From NCBI GenBank assembly GCA_026418215.1, contig JAOABT010000161.1, forward strand, positions 1 through 7,594: a stretch of DNA of 7,594 nt. The letters run 5' to 3'. Positions 5,618 to 7,594 of the stretch are shown here, piece after piece. Made by a program: the position numbers and the translations under genes. The notes beneath the pieces are model-generated. The model ran no database searches. It was given only the letters and a program-made list of their open reading frames with translations, and was not told the DNA's origin. Each line of letters opens with the position of its first letter. Position 1 is the stretch's first letter. This stretch comes from Clostridia bacterium. GTDB taxonomy: Bacteria; Bacillota; Clostridia; DSM-8532.

Positions 5618-6220
5618 ATGAATAAATGGTTTAACAAGGACGGACTCAATAAAGCTCTTCGAACTATGCTCGGATTACATAATGGCTGTGGCGAAGTCAG
5701 CCAGAGGACCGATGGCCTTGAGAAGATTGTTCTCATCGGCAGCCCCAATGTCGGTAAAAGCGTCATCTTTAATGCGCTTACCGGCGCTTACGTCACAGTT
5801 TCAAATTACCCCGGAACAACAGTCGAGGTTTCTCGCGGCAAGGGCCGCCTTCAGGGCCGTGAATATGAAGTCATTGATACCCCCGGTCTCTACTCCCTGC
5901 TCTGCATCACCGACGAGGAGAAGGTCACCCGAGATCTCATTCTTACCGAGAGCCCGAAGGCCGTCATCCATGTCATGGATGCCAAAAACATGGAGCGTAT
6001 GCTTCCACTGACCTTCCAGCTCCTTGAGGCAGGGCTTCCCGTCATGGTCGTGTTGAATATCATGGATGAAGCCGAGGCCCTGGGCCTTTCAATTGACGCC
6101 AAGGCTCTGGAAAAAGCCCTGGGTATTCCGGTTGTTCCCACTGTAGCCGCACTCAACAAGGGCATTGATCGCTTAAAGGAGGTGCTTTCACATGCTGTCA
6201 GCAAACCCCAGATTGCTTGA
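5618..6220 (+). CDS. feoB: FeoB small GTPase domain protein (N-terminal half of split FeoB)
   Basis: A soluble 200-residue G protein that normally forms the N-terminal domain of the ferrous iron transporter FeoB. Motifs in order: G1 GSPNVGKS (41-48), G2 NYPGTTVE (63-70), G3 DTPG (87-90), G4 NIMD (147-150), and a G5-like VAALNKG (176-182). An extra stretch of about 33 residues with HNGCGE precedes the domain. The ORF stops at 6218-6220 before the helical GDI region and the membrane part, which are encoded in the next gene in another frame, overlapping by 29 bases. ATG at 5618 follows GTGAGGT (5603-5609) by 8 bases; the ATG at 5611 gives only four codons. It is the first gene after the Fur-controlled promoter, and no feoA precedes it. 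NCBI-style annotations list stand-alone 'FeoB small GTPase domain-containing' proteins in Clostridia, so the split is probably natural, though a one-base error cannot be excluded from sequence alone. Confidence 0.92.
   Translation: MNKWFNKDGLNKALRTMLGLHNGCGEVSQRTDGLEKIVLIGSPNVGKSVIFNALTGAYVTVSNYPGTTVEVSRGKGRLQGREYEVIDTPGLYSLLCITDEEKVTRDLILTESPKAVIHVMDAKNMERMLPLTFQLLEAGLPVMVVLNIMDEAEALGLSIDAKALEKALGIPVVPTVAALNKGIDRLKEVLSHAVSKPQIA
6175..6183 (+). promoter_or_regulatory. Perfect Shine-Dalgarno site inside the GTPase gene
   Basis: AAAGGAGGT is a 9-base perfect complement to the 16S rRNA anti-SD. Its GGAGG core is 9 bases before ATG 6192 of the permease gene, inside the last codons of the GTPase gene. 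An in-frame TAA for the permease frame lies at 6174-6176. This site argues that the FeoB split is used in the cell and that the two genes are translationally coupled. Confidence 0.85.
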
Positions 6221-7571
6221 AATTACATATGGTGAACCCATTGAAAAGGCCGTGGCGCAGATAGAAAAGCTGCTCACAGGGACCTATGTCATCATGAAGC
6301 GCTCCATAGCACTTCTCCTTTTGCTTGGTGACGAGGATATGGCAAATCAGGTCAGGAAGGCTGAAGGGGACCGCTATGAGGCCATCGTGCAGGTTGTCAA
6401 AGAAGCTGAGAGCCAGTTTGATATGCCGTTGAACTATGTCATATCTGTTGAGCGCTATAAAATCTCACAAAAAGTCGTCAAACAGGTTGTCACTCAGAAT
6501 GAGGGAAATGCAAGAACCCTTTCCGGCAAATTATCCGCCATCACGATGCATCCTGTTTTCGGGAGCATCCTCCTTCTTCTGGTGCTGTACTTCGGGCTCT
6601 ATCAATTCGTTGGTGTATTTGGAGCGGGTACAGTCGTGAATTTCCTTGAAAACAGCATTTTCGGCAAGTTCATACTGCCTCCCATCAGTCATTTCATAGA
6701 AGTGACCATACCCTGGGATTGGCTTAAAGAGCTCCTTGCAAGGCAATACGGCATTCTTACGCTGGGAATCCGCTACGCCATCGCCATTGTGCTCCCCATT
6801 GTTGGAACCTTCTTTTTAATGTTCTCGGTCATAGAAGATACGGGTTATCTGCCGAGAATTGCCATGCTGGTCGATAGGGTATTCAAAAAGATAGGCCTCA
6901 ACGGCAGAGCGGTCATCCCCATGACCCTGGGCTTCGGCTGTGATACCATGGCCACCATGGTCAGCCGGACGCTTGAAACCAAGCGTGAGCGTTTTATCGC
7001 GACATTGCTGCTTTCGCTTGCCATTCCCTGTTCAGCGCAGCTGGGTGTCATTCTGGCCTTACTGTCGGGGCATCCTTTGGCACTCCTTATCTGGGTATTC
7101 TTCATCGTCCTGGTCTTTTTGCTCGTAGGCTTCTTAACGGCCAAGCTCATGCCCGGCGAAAGCCCGACCTTCTATATGGAGGTTCCTCCTTTAAGGCTTC
7201 CTAAGCTTTCCAACGTTCTTGTAAAAACGTATACCAGAATGCAGTGGTACTTCATTGAGATTCTGCCTTTGTTTATTATTGCCAGCGTCCTTATCTGGAT
7301 CGGCAACATAACCGGACTGTTCCATGCCCTGGTCACCCTTATTGAACCTGTGGTCAGATGGATAGGGCTTCCGAATCAGGCTGCCGAGATGTTCCTTTTC
7401 GGCTTCTTCAGAAGAGATTATGGCGCCGCCGGCCTATACGATCTTCAGAAGGCAGGTCTGCTCTCAATCCGCCAGCTTGTTGTCTCGTCGGTAACCCTGA
7501 CGCTGTTTGTACCCTGTATTGCCCAGTTTGCCATGACCATTAAGGTAAGAGGCTTGAAGGCAGCATTGGGA
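6192..7571 (+). CDS. feoB: FeoB permease subunit (membrane half of split FeoB), C-terminus missing
   Basis: Inner-membrane Fe(II) permease; 460 residues are visible and the frame is open to the contig end. Residues 1-115 are cytosolic and helical, matching the GDI/linker region after the G domain of full-length FeoB. Hydrophobic segments lie near 121-143, 192-213, 268-291, 295-317, 352-371 and 428-448. Pore cysteines of FeoB are kept: GFGCDTMATM (Cys250), IPCSAQLG (Cys280) and FVPCIAQF (Cys442). The usual GxGCNVPA gate reads GFGCDTMA here, and GFFRRDYGAAGL (404-415) follows in the second half. ATG 6192 has a perfect Shine-Dalgarno site and overlaps the GTPase gene by 29 bases in a different frame. 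It needs the GTPase product in trans. Full-length versions would run perhaps 50-150 residues further. Codons after 7571 (reading LSLIHIS) come from adapter sequence and must be dropped. Metal could be Fe(II) or possibly another divalent ion; the Fur box favours iron. Confidence 0.92.
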
Positions 7572-7594
7572 CTGTCTCTTATACACATCTCCGA
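7572..7594 (+). other. Nextera/Tn5 adapter sequence (contig-end artefact)
   Basis: CTGTCTCTTATACACATCT is the exact 19-base Tn5 mosaic end as read through in Nextera libraries. It is followed by CCGA, the start of the read-2 adapter arm (CCGAGCCCACGAGAC). The match is 23 of 23 bases up to the last base of the window. It is library-construct DNA, not genome, and not a resident Tn5 insertion, because the extension is adapter rather than IS50. Confidence 0.96.

Noticed and set aside
6192..6220. Frameshifted feoB pseudogene
   Set aside because: Both halves keep all motifs and the downstream half has a perfect Shine-Dalgarno site with ATG at good spacing, which a random indel would not supply.
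7572..7594. End of a resident Tn5/IS50-type transposon
   Set aside because: The bases after the 19-bp mosaic end follow the Nextera read-2 arm rather than IS50, and the match runs to the contig edge.

Overview
The window reads as a piece of an endospore-forming, anaerobic Firmicute, most likely a member of the Clostridia. The evidence is a SPOCS-domain (DUF3794, SipL-like) protein, strong AGGAGG-type ribosome binding sites, short genes closed by compact hairpin-plus-T terminators, and a clostridial-looking iron uptake locus. Genus cannot be told from the sequence. The last 23 bases are not genomic: they match the Nextera/Tn5 mosaic-end adapter, so this is the raw end of a short-read contig.

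Layout. (1) 1-1070, + strand: NAD(P)-dependent malic enzyme lacking its N-terminus, closed by a hairpin that can terminate from both sides. (2) 1151-1831, - strand: SPOCS-domain protein with a Cys/Lys/Glu-rich tail, a candidate spore surface protein. (3) 1955-2529, - strand: a small transcription unit of a degenerate receiver-domain protein (pseudo-response regulator), a 22-residue hydrophobic peptide with an excellent ribosome binding site, and a strong terminator. (4) 2651-4942, - strand: a GH36 alpha-galactosidase with its own extended -10 promoter and terminator. (5) 5016-5216, + strand: a 66-residue hydrophilic protein of unknown function, divergent from the galactosidase. (6) 5217-5543: intergenic, with a terminator, a 9-bp inverted repeat and no convincing gene. 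(7) 5544-7571, + strand: a near-consensus promoter overlapped by a near-perfect Fur box, driving a ferrous iron transporter FeoB split into two overlapping genes: a soluble GTPase and a membrane permease that runs off the contig end.

The units look metabolically independent: malate/pyruvate conversion, raffinose/melibiose-type sugar use, sporulation or cell surface, and Fe(II) import under iron control. The points most worth a second look are the two-gene FeoB with an altered pore motif (GFGCDTM instead of the usual GxGCNVP) directly under a Fur box with no feoA, the pseudo-receiver plus micropeptide unit, the Cys-rich charged tail on the SPOCS protein, and the adapter at the contig end.
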